Assembly: GCF_014189505.1 (NCBI RefSeq)
Contig: NZ_CP050300.1
Coordinates: 1 to 64,000 of the forward strand
Length of the DNA: 64,000 bases
Origin: Phyllobacterium sp. 628
GTDB lineage: Bacteria; Pseudomonadota; Alphaproteobacteria; Rhizobiales; Rhizobiaceae
Reading direction: 5' to 3'
Part shown: one piece after another, positions 7,174 through 14,585 of the stretch
Position numbering within the stretch: the stretch's first letter is position 1
Layout of the letters: each line of letters begins with the position of its first letter
Notes under the pieces: generated by a model
Database searches by the model: none
What the model saw: only the letters and a program-made list of their open reading frames with translations
What the model was told of the DNA's origin: nothing
Program-made: the position numbers and the translations under genes

Positions 7174-8367
7174 TCAGTGTGACTGCCGCGCCAGCGCAGC
7201 AACATTCTCACACAGGTGATTTATCTCTTCCGTTGTATTCAAATAACTGACTGATGCACGCGCAATTTCATTCAATCCGCGCGCTGTCATATCCAGCGGT
7301 GTGTACGGGACACCATTCGCTCCGATTGTAATGCGCTTTTCCGCCAATCTGGCGCGAAGGATTTGCGGCGCAATGCCATCGACCGTGAACGATACCAGTC
7401 CGGATTTTTCCGTGCCCAGATCGTGGATCGTTACACCGGGAATTGTGCCCAGCTGTTCACGCAATTGATCCGACAGCCCTATAATGCGCTGGCGAATATT
7501 TGCCACGCCAAGTGCCCGTGCCTGTTTCAAAGCCACGCCCAATCCCAAAAGCACGGCAATCGATTTCTCGCTGGTCTCGAAAATGCGCGCGTCGGTGCGC
7601 AGCGTGGGTCCATCCGGGCTCCACGATGCCGAATGCACATCCAGATAGGCGGGCGTCAGCTTTGGGAGAAAATCCTCCCTGACATAGAGAATTGCCGCAC
7701 CACGCGGACCGCGCAGATATTTGCGCCCTGACCCCTTAAGCACGTCACATCCAATGGCTTTGACATCCACCGGCAGCTGGCCGAGCGCTTGAGCCGCATC
7801 AATAAAGTAGGGAATGCCCGCTGCCCTGGTTACCTTGCCAATAGCAGCGGCGTCATTGATCAGCCCGCCATTGGCGGGGAGCCAGGTCAAGGCAACAAGA
7901 CGCACGCGGTCATCGATCATCGCTGCAAGTGCCGATGCATCGACGCTGCCATCCGTATGCGCGGGGATCACTTCAATACTGGCACCAGCACGATTGGCGG
8001 CGAGTTGCATCGTCGTCAGATTGCCGCCCCACTCCTGCCGCGCGACGAGAATGCGGTCTCCCTCCCGCAAGGGAGGCAACGCAGCAAAAGCCAGACCCCA
8101 TGCGGCAGAACCACTGGTACAGAACGCAATTTCCGATGGCTTTGCACCAAGCAAAGCCGCCGCTTCAGCCCTCGCCTCTTCTATTGGATCATTCGCCGCT
8201 ATTGCAGCTTCCATTGGCCCGTAGAGCGCTTCCCGTTGCAACTGTTCAGTCACGGCAGCCAAAACAGCGTTGGATGGCAATGATGATCCGGAGTGATTGA
8301 AATGCGTGTTGATGGCACAACCCGGCGTTTCAGAGCGCAAGAAATCGATATCAAGGTCTTGGCTCAT
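7174..8367 (-). CDS. Class V PLP-dependent aminotransferase/desulfurase-like enzyme
   Basis: The 397-residue product has the class V (fold type I) layout: STSGSAAWGLAFA near residue 95, a cofactor-binding Asp-Ala in YFIDAAQALGQLPVD, and the Schiff-base Lys in KGSGRKYLRGPRG (about residue 225). Family members include cysteine desulfurases, kynureninase-like, isopenicillin N epimerase-like and ergothioneine C-S lyase-like enzymes. No catalytic Cys loop typical of SufS/IscS is evident near the C-terminus, so a desulfurase role is unlikely. The ATG at 8367 lies one base past the ridA stop, indicating coupling. The reaction is unknown; the RidA partner suggests an enamine or imine product. Confidence 0.75.
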   Translation of the reverse strand: MSQDLDIDFLRSETPGCAINTHFNHSGSSLPSNAVLAAVTEQLQREALYGPMEAAIAANDPIEEARAEAAALLGAKPSEIAFCTSGSAAWGLAFAALPPLREGDRILVARQEWGGNLTTMQLAANRAGASIEVIPAHTDGSVDASALAAMIDDRVRLVALTWLPANGGLINDAAAIGKVTRAAGIPYFIDAAQALGQLPVDVKAIGCDVLKGSGRKYLRGPRGAAILYVREDFLPKLTPAYLDVHSASWSPDGPTLRTDARIFETSEKSIAVLLGLGVALKQARALGVANIRQRIIGLSDQLREQLGTIPGVTIHDLGTEKSGLVSFTVDGIAPQILRARLAEKRITIGANGVPYTPLDMTARGLNEIARASVSYLNTTEEINHLCENVAALARQSH

Positions 8368-8368
8368 C

Positions 8369-8839
8369 TCAAACTTCCAGTTCCACAAGTGCCTCGATCT
8401 CCACGGCAACACCGCGCGGAAGTGAACTCACACCAACCGCTGCACGGCTATGACGCCCCGCATCGCCGAACATCGCAACGACAAGATCGGAAGCGCCGTT
8501 TGCCACTTGCGGATGCTGAGTGAAGTCAGGTGTTGCCGCAACGAAAACCCCGAGACGGACAATACGGCGCACAGCGGCAAGCGTGCCGTCCGTGGCTGCC
8601 GCTATTTGCGACAACACATTGATCGCGGCAATTTCCGCAGCTCTGCGCCCCTCGTCAACGGAAAGCGCGGCACCAACAATACCAGCAACCGCCTTTTGAT
8701 CATCGATGCGGCTGATCTGACCGGAAATGCTCAAAAGGTTGCCGGTTCGTACAACAGATACGTAGTTTGCGACCGGGGCTGAAGCCACAGGCAGTTCATG
8801 CCCAAGCGTTGCAAGTTTCTCTGCGATTGTAACTGACAT
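8369..8839 (-). CDS. RidA/YjgF family protein (YjgF subgroup with ~156 residues)
   Basis: The product starts at SVTIAEKLATLGHELP and is 156 residues long. It matches the longer YjgF-related group: NYVSVVRTGNLLSISGQI near the N-terminus and GRHSRAAVGVSSLPRGVAVEIEAL at the C-terminus, which includes the Arg and Glu positions important in RidA deaminases. RidA proteins hydrolyse reactive enamines and imines released by PLP enzymes. It heads an operon with a class V PLP enzyme, which fits that role. The ATG at 8839 has ggag upstream; a start at 8899 lacks support. Confidence 0.85.
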   Translation of the reverse strand: MSVTIAEKLATLGHELPVASAPVANYVSVVRTGNLLSISGQISRIDDQKAVAGIVGAALSVDEGRRAAEIAAINVLSQIAAATDGTLAAVRRIVRLGVFVAATPDFTQHPQVANGASDLVVAMFGDAGRHSRAAVGVSSLPRGVAVEIEALVELEV

Positions 8840-8990
8840 TATTTTCTCCACTGCATGTACAACCATGATGTCGGCAATGTCAGGATCTATCCAATTCAAA
8901 GCACAGGGGTGACTGATCGATCTGGCTAATGGCTGCGAACGCCGCTATTGTCGGGGTCTGCAGCAAGGTCGTATGCAGTCACGAGGTCCA

Positions 8991-9890
8991 ATGCGCACGT
9001 CCGCTACCCTTCCACCACTTCAAGCCTTGCGCGCATTTGAAGCTGTTGCGCGGCTTTTGAGCTTCCGGCGGGCCGGCGAAGAATTGCTCATCACGCAAAG
9101 TGCTGTCAGCCATCACATTCGCCAATTGGAAGAGTTTGTCGGCCGACCCCTGTTCATTCGCAAGGCCCGGAGCATCGCTCTTACATCCGAGGGTGCGGAT
9201 TATCTGGCAAGAACAAGCAATGCCTTTCATATCATTGCTGATGCCACCGCTGAACTGCGCAGCAAAGGAAAGCGTCAAGGTGTGAAGGTCAGTCTGTTGC
9301 CATCCTTTGCCGCCAATTGGCTGGTATCGCGCCTGCACCGGTTTCAGGCCCAGCATCCGGATATTGATCTTGAACTCGACCCGACCTTGCGTTCGACCGA
9401 TTTCATGGCCGACCAGGCCGATATTGCAATCCGCTACGGCAATGGTCATTGGCCTGGCACCGAAGTCCATCTTCTGATGGCCGAACAACTCAGCCCCGTG
9501 GTCAGCCCGCTTCTACTCAAGCAAGGCCCGGCTCTCTCGACCGCACAAGATTTGCTCCAACACACATTGCTCTTTGCAAAAAAGCCGATGGACTGGCAGG
9601 TTTGGGCCGAGGCAGTCGGACTTGATCTAACGCACGCACGCACGATTCAGCTCACCGATTACAACATCACTTTGCAGGCCGCGGTCGACAGTCAAGGCGT
9701 CGCCATCGGCCGCACGCTTCTGATCCGCGATCACATCCGGTCAGGCCGGCTTGTGCAACCTTTTCCAGATGTGATTACCTCGACCCGAGCAGCCCATTGG
9801 ATGGTGACGCCCACGAACCGGAAACTGTCTACAGCAACAAGAGCGTTTGCTGATTGGCTCATTGGCGAAACATCTGAATATATCAAATAG
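8991..9890 (+). CDS. LysR family regulator (GcvA-like)
   Basis: The 299-residue product has the LysR HTH at about residues 7-66 (LPPLQALRAFEAVARLLSFRRAGEELLITQSAVSHHIRQLEE) followed by the periplasmic-binding-like effector domain (VSLLPSFAANWLVSRLHRFQAQHPDIDLEL, typical of GcvA-like members). The ATG at 8991 has gagg seven bases upstream; the ATG at 8973 is an alternative. It is divergent from the ridA operon with about 150 bases between starts, so it most likely controls that operon. The inducer is unknown. Confidence 0.85.
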   Translation: MRTSATLPPLQALRAFEAVARLLSFRRAGEELLITQSAVSHHIRQLEEFVGRPLFIRKARSIALTSEGADYLARTSNAFHIIADATAELRSKGKRQGVKVSLLPSFAANWLVSRLHRFQAQHPDIDLELDPTLRSTDFMADQADIAIRYGNGHWPGTEVHLLMAEQLSPVVSPLLLKQGPALSTAQDLLQHTLLFAKKPMDWQVWAEAVGLDLTHARTIQLTDYNITLQAAVDSQGVAIGRTLLIRDHIRSGRLVQPFPDVITSTRAAHWMVTPTNRKLSTATRAFADWLIGETSEYIK

Positions 9891-9933
9891 AACATGCCGG
9901 CACGCAACTCTGCACCAAACGTAGGAAAACGAT

Positions 9934-10671
9934 ATGCCTTATGAGCTTTACTATTGGGATGGAATACAGGGGCGCGGCGAATTTGTTCGGCTGGCGCTGG
10001 AAGAAGCTGGCGCAGATTATATCGATGTGACGCGTGAACCGACAGGCAATGGCTGTGGCACGCCCGCGATGATGAAACTGCTTAAAGGCGCAGAGCTTTT
10101 ACACGCTCCTTTTGCTCCGCCATTTCTAAAGGATGGGGAGCTGGTCATTTCACATGTTGCCAATATTCTTCTTTATCTCGGACCAAAGCTTGGTTTGGCG
10201 CCGCAAGATGAGGGACTGCGATACGCTGCCAACGGTTTGCAATTGACCATCACGGACTTCATTTCCGAGGTTCACGATACCCATCACCCGATAGCCACCG
10301 ATCTCTACTACGAAGACCAGAAGGAGGCGGCAAAGGCGCGTTCCATCAGTTTTATCACGCATCGTATACCCAAGTTCATGGGCTACTTCGAACGCGTGCT
10401 GATGAAGAATCCGCATGCCGAAACGCATATTGTCGGCGATGGTTTAAGCTATGTCGACCTCTCTCTGTTCCAGATAGTCGAAGGCCTGAAATATGCATTT
10501 CCCCGTGCAATGACATTGTTTGACCAGCAGTATCCCGCGCTTACCGCCTTGCATGCCGCTGTCCGCAAGCGATCGAATATTGCCCGGTATTTGTCTTCGC
10601 CGCGCCGCATTTCGTTCAATGAGTCAGGTATCTTCCGCCATTACCCCGAACTGGATCAGGACCCCGCTTAA
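9934..10671 (+). CDS. Glutathione S-transferase family protein
   Basis: The 245-residue product has a thioredoxin-like N-terminal domain (YELYYWDGIQGRGEFVRLALEEAGADY) with the APFAPPFLKDGELVISHVANILLYL region that carries the cis-Pro and glutathione gamma-glutamyl contact (here ISH instead of the common ESxAI). An all-helical C-terminal domain follows (VGDGLSYVDLSLFQIVEGL). It lies 43 bases after the lysR gene with an agga site, so it may be co-transcribed. The substrate cannot be deduced. It converges on cysG with almost no gap. Confidence 0.8.
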   Translation: MPYELYYWDGIQGRGEFVRLALEEAGADYIDVTREPTGNGCGTPAMMKLLKGAELLHAPFAPPFLKDGELVISHVANILLYLGPKLGLAPQDEGLRYAANGLQLTITDFISEVHDTHHPIATDLYYEDQKEAAKARSISFITHRIPKFMGYFERVLMKNPHAETHIVGDGLSYVDLSLFQIVEGLKYAFPRAMTLFDQQYPALTALHAAVRKRSNIARYLSSPRRISFNESGIFRHYPELDQDPA

Positions 10672-10677
10672 GCGGAA

Positions 10678-11607
10678 TCATGAGCGACTGAGAAACACGA
10701 CGTGTTTGCCGGCGGACTGGAGATTTTCCATCACGTCGTCGCCGCTCTCATTCGCCAATAAACGCTTGGCCTCACGCCGGCCAAGCTGCAAAACCATCGG
10801 ACAAATCTGCGGGCTGTGAATGATCACGTCGGCCATCTGCAGCAGGCGCATGGCTTTCAAGGTCATAAGCTCCGGGTCATCGCTGGCCACGGAGATGATG
10901 TTCAGGCTGCCAGCCAGAGCCGCTTTGTTCCCGTTGATCTGCATTGCCTTGGCAATGAGGCTGGCCTCGTCGTGAGGCGCGGGGTCGGTGCCAAAAGCAC
11001 GGTCAACAAGATGTTCCCAGAACACCCGGCGCTGCGTGCCTGGAAGAAGAATTTCGCTGATGCGGCCACGCAATCGTTGTGCCAGCTGAGCCCAGGCTGA
11101 AAGCGATGCGGGCAACACACTTTCAATGCGTCGGCGGATTGCCTGTCCCAAAATAGGAGCCGCGCCATCGGTCGATATGCCAACCACGACGGGCGAGCGA
11201 TTGACAATGGAGCCAAACTGAAACTGACAGAATTCCGGTTGATCAATCACATTGCACGGGACGCCTGCCTTTTCGGCTGCATTTGCAAATGCCCTTGCTT
11301 CCACGTCGTTGGCCGCATCGGCTACTGCGATCGCTGCGCTTTCCAGACTTGCCGGCGACCAGGGCTGCGCATGGTGAGTACAGATGCCTGCTGCGATCAA
11401 AGCCGACATTTCTTCGCTGACAATTTCCGCGTAGACATGCACGTCGCCGCCTGCTGCAGATAGCAATTCAGCCTTCCAAGCAGCCGCCGCCGTACCGCCT
11501 GCAACAATGCCGCGCTTATTCCTAAGGTTAAAAAACACCGGCAAAACCGCAAGCCTGCCTATGCTGCCGAAGGCAGGACTACTCTGCTGCCCGGATAAGA
11601 TTTGCAT
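10678..11607 (-). CDS. cysG: Siroheme synthase, CysG N-terminal module with truncated methyltransferase domain
   Basis: From the ATG at 11607 the product is 309 residues. Residues about 20-210 match the bifunctional precorrin-2 dehydrogenase/sirohydrochlorin ferrochelatase half of CysG: an NAD site AGGTAAAAWKA, the FCQFQFGSIVNRSPVVVGIS dimer segment and APILGQAIRRRIESVLP. The last 75 residues resemble only the beginning of the uroporphyrinogen-III methyltransferase domain (SVASDDPELMTLKAMRLLQMADVIIH), which normally runs over 200 residues. Methylation must therefore come from a separate CobA/SUMT enzyme. It overlaps the end of nasA by 29 bases and supplies siroheme for NirB. Confidence 0.8.
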   Translation of the reverse strand: MQILSGQQSSPAFGSIGRLAVLPVFFNLRNKRGIVAGGTAAAAWKAELLSAAGGDVHVYAEIVSEEMSALIAAGICTHHAQPWSPASLESAAIAVADAANDVEARAFANAAEKAGVPCNVIDQPEFCQFQFGSIVNRSPVVVGISTDGAAPILGQAIRRRIESVLPASLSAWAQLAQRLRGRISEILLPGTQRRVFWEHLVDRAFGTDPAPHDEASLIAKAMQINGNKAALAGSLNIISVASDDPELMTLKAMRLLQMADVIIHSPQICPMVLQLGRREAKRLLANESGDDVMENLQSAGKHVVFLSRS

Positions 11608-14248
11608 CGATAATCCCCCTGATCTCGGCACGGCAGGAACCGCAATTCGTTCCGGCCTTCAACATTTTTCCAATGGAATCGACGGTCTGGCAGCCATTGC
11701 ATGCAGCACTGGCAATCTCGTTGCGCCCGACCGAAAAGCAGGCGCAGACAATCGCACCCTTGTCCGGCATGTCCCTGCCCGGCCGCCCGGCCAGAAGCTG
11801 AAAACGATGATGGGCGGAGGCAAATGTTTGCGTCAGCTGTTCACTGGCCCAACTGCGCGAAACGGCCACTGGCGCCGGTGCGATATAAAGCGCACCAATC
11901 AGCACGTCATCGTCAAAAGCCGCGATACGATGCTGCCCGCTTTGCGTATCGTGATAACGCAACAGCGGCGCATTCTCCTCACAAGCGAACAGACTTTCAG
12001 CAAATGTTGCCCAATCGGCAGGCTGTGTCAGACCAGCAAGTTCGACGCGGTAGCCGCCCTGCGTTTTCGCCAGCGCCCAATAATCCGATGCAATATCTTG
12101 CGGCTTGGCGCGCAACACAGCAAACCCGTACCACGCGGCGTCAAAGGAACAGACCGCCACCCTTGCCATTTTCAGGGCTGGTTGACCGGAGACTGGATCT
12201 GTTTTGGATGTGACCAGCGTGTCCACCCGTGCACTGCCGGTAAACTGGTTTGTCCAGTGCATGGGAACAAAGACACTTCCCCTCGCCTGCCGGTCTGTCA
12301 GCAATGCCCGCACGACGATTGCGCCGTGATCGTTTTCCAGCCTTACCAGACTGGCATCGCCGATCCCCTGCTCTGCTGCATCAAGCGGGTGAATTTCAGC
12401 AAAGGGCTCAGCGAAATGCGCGGAGAGACGGGCGCTCTTTCCCGTGCGTGTCATCGTATGCCAGTGATCGCGAACACGGCCCGTGTTCAACGTGAAGGCA
12501 AAACGCGACCCAATGATTTCAATGTTTGCTGGTTGCACGGCGACAAAACGAGCCCGGCGATCCGGCGTATAGAACGCACCATTCGCAAAGAAGCGTTTGC
12601 CACTAGCCACCTCGCCCCGGCGTCGCGGCCACTGAAACGGCGCAAGCGCGTCGTAGTCCGTGCTGGTTAGACCTGCATAAGCGCCAATGTCGAAATCCCG
12701 GCGGCCCCCATTTTCGCAGTCTGACAACGCCGCGTGTTCGGCAAATATCTCCGATGGGTTCCCGTAGGCGAAGCTCCCGCCAAAACCCATGCGTTTGGCC
12801 ACTTCGGTGATAATCCACCAGTCCGGCTTTGCCTTCCCCGGAAGAGATAGAAAGGGCCGTTGCCGGGAAATCTGCCGTTCGGAATTCGTAACTGTGCCAT
12901 CCTTTTCACCCCAACCGGCAGCGGGAAGCAGCACATGCGCATAGGCCTCCGTGTCAGTATTCTCGTTAATGTCCGAGACCACGACAAAGGGACAGCGCTC
13001 CAGTGCCTTCACAACTCCATCCGCTTCCGGCATGGAATCGGCCGGATTGGTCGCCATGATCCACAGAGCTTTCACGCGGCCGTCGCCCACCGCTTTGAAT
13101 AGATCAACCGCTTTCAGTCCGGTTTTGCCCGCAATGGTCGGCGAGGCCCAGAAATCCTGCACCAATTGCCGATGCCCGGCATTCTCAATCTGCATATGCC
13201 CGGCCAGCATATTGGCAAGTCCGCCAACCTCACGCCCGCCCATGGCATTGGGCTGACCTGTCACCGAGAATGGTCCCATGCCCGGGCGGCCAATGCGGCC
13301 GGTAGCAAGATGACAATTGATGATGGCGTTGACCTTGTCAGTACCGGATGCCGATTGATTGACGCCCTGACTGTAGATCGTCACGCAGCGCTCGGTTTCC
13401 GCGAACAGCGTGAAGAATTCCTGTAGTTGCTCGGGTGTAATGCCGGTCCGACCAGAGATATCATGCAGATCATACTGATGGGCAACGGCCAATGCTGCCT
13501 CAAAACCCGATGTATGCCGGTCGATATAGGTTCGATCAAGCGCTCGTTGCTCCGCCAGAAACCCCAGCAGGCCAACGAACAGCGCCGTATCGCCATCCGG
13601 CCTGATCGCCAAATGCAGGTCTGCTATATCCGCCGTCATGGTCCGGCGCGGATCGATCAAAACAACACGCATGTGCGGACGTTTGATCTTGGCGGCGGCA
13701 ATACGCTGATACAGAACCGGATGGCACCAGGCGAGATTGGAGCCGGTCAGGACAATGAGATCAGCCAGCTCCAAATCCTCATAGGTGCCGGGAACTGTAT
13801 CGGAGCCGAAAGCCCTGACATGCCCCGCCACCGATGACGACATGCACAGGCGCGAGTTGGTGTCTATATTGGCCGAACCGATAAAGCCCTTCATCAGCTT
13901 GTTGGCGACGTAATAGTCTTCCGTCAAAAGCTGACCGGACACATAAAACGCAACGCTATCAGGCCCATGCTCCCGGATGGTTTCGGCAAACCGGTTCGCG
14001 ACAAGATCAAGCGCTATATCCCAGCTTGCGGACTTCCCGCCGATCTGCGGTTCAAGCAACCTGCCATCCAGATCAATGGTTTCGGCGAGTGCCGAACCTT
14101 TGGAGCACAGCCGTCCGAAATTGGCCGGATGATCCGGATCGCCCGCAATGGCAATACTTCCACCATCTTGCTTTGTCGCAAGAACGCCGCAACCCACGCC
14201 GCAATAGGGACAGGTGGTCCGGACTGTGTTCGCAAACACCTCCGTCAT
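11579..14248 (-). CDS. nasA: Assimilatory nitrate reductase, catalytic subunit
   Basis: The 889-residue protein belongs to the molybdopterin oxidoreductases. An N-terminal [4Fe-4S] site is formed by Cys13, Cys16, Cys20 and Cys48 (CPYCGVGCG and RLCSKGS). The Mo-bis-MGD core follows with TGSNLAWCHPV (a Cys that could ligate Mo), VTGQPNAMGGREVGG and TLNTGRVRDHWHTMTRTG. A C-terminal BFD-like [2Fe-2S] domain has CACFSVGRNEI and GTNCGSCRAEI. This matches cytoplasmic NasA-type enzymes with a fused ferredoxin-like domain. There is no separate flavoprotein subunit gene in the operon, so the electron donor is not evident. It starts 3 bases after nirD. Confidence 0.93.
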   Translation of the reverse strand: MTEVFANTVRTTCPYCGVGCGVLATKQDGGSIAIAGDPDHPANFGRLCSKGSALAETIDLDGRLLEPQIGGKSASWDIALDLVANRFAETIREHGPDSVAFYVSGQLLTEDYYVANKLMKGFIGSANIDTNSRLCMSSSVAGHVRAFGSDTVPGTYEDLELADLIVLTGSNLAWCHPVLYQRIAAAKIKRPHMRVVLIDPRRTMTADIADLHLAIRPDGDTALFVGLLGFLAEQRALDRTYIDRHTSGFEAALAVAHQYDLHDISGRTGITPEQLQEFFTLFAETERCVTIYSQGVNQSASGTDKVNAIINCHLATGRIGRPGMGPFSVTGQPNAMGGREVGGLANMLAGHMQIENAGHRQLVQDFWASPTIAGKTGLKAVDLFKAVGDGRVKALWIMATNPADSMPEADGVVKALERCPFVVVSDINENTDTEAYAHVLLPAAGWGEKDGTVTNSERQISRQRPFLSLPGKAKPDWWIITEVAKRMGFGGSFAYGNPSEIFAEHAALSDCENGGRRDFDIGAYAGLTSTDYDALAPFQWPRRRGEVASGKRFFANGAFYTPDRRARFVAVQPANIEIIGSRFAFTLNTGRVRDHWHTMTRTGKSARLSAHFAEPFAEIHPLDAAEQGIGDASLVRLENDHGAIVVRALLTDRQARGSVFVPMHWTNQFTGSARVDTLVTSKTDPVSGQPALKMARVAVCSFDAAWYGFAVLRAKPQDIASDYWALAKTQGGYRVELAGLTQPADWATFAESLFACEENAPLLRYHDTQSGQHRIAAFDDDVLIGALYIAPAPVAVSRSWASEQLTQTFASAHHRFQLLAGRPGRDMPDKGAIVCACFSVGRNEIASAACNGCQTVDSIGKMLKAGTNCGSCRAEIRGIIDANLIRAAE

Positions 14249-14251
14249 TTG

Positions 14252-14581
14252 CTATTCAGCCGCCACGGCTGGCAGCTCAAGTTCGGCCATGATGCTGTCG
14301 CCGTTCAATCTGATCGGGATTGTTTTCACGCACCCTTCGTCAGCCCCCAGCGCTTTGCCTGTCTCCAGCGAGATCACCCAGCTGTGCAGCGGACAGGTGA
14401 CCGACGCCCCGTGAACAATGCCCTGGCTTAACGGCCCTCCCTTGTGCGGACAATGATCATCAATGGCGAATATCTGGCCTTCCATGGTCCGGAAAACCGC
14501 AATCTTGCCATTCGGCGTGTTTACGCAGCGGGCACCGCGGCGCGGAATGTCATTGATCGTTCCAATCTCAACCCAACTCAT
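14252..14581 (-). CDS. nirD: Nitrite reductase small subunit (Rieske-type)
   Basis: The ATG at 14581 gives 109 residues starting SWVEIGTINDIP. The Rieske-like fold shows CPHKGGPLSQG and CPLHSWVISLETG, which retain a Cys-Pro-His and Cys-Pro-Leu-His pair, so a [2Fe-2S] cluster may be bound as in the Rieske NirD variants. It is the partner of NirB in NAD(P)H-dependent reduction of nitrite to ammonium. Four bases separate it from the nirB stop. A much longer upstream frame is an artefact overlapping nirB. Confidence 0.9.
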   Translation of the reverse strand: MSWVEIGTINDIPRRGARCVNTPNGKIAVFRTMEGQIFAIDDHCPHKGGPLSQGIVHGASVTCPLHSWVISLETGKALGADEGCVKTIPIRLNGDSIMAELELPAVAAE

Positions 14582-14585
14582 CGTT

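Noticed and set aside
11507..12670. Plus-strand 387-codon open frame
   Set aside because: It is antisense to nasA and cysG, with no domain signature. The minus-strand genes have full motif sets.
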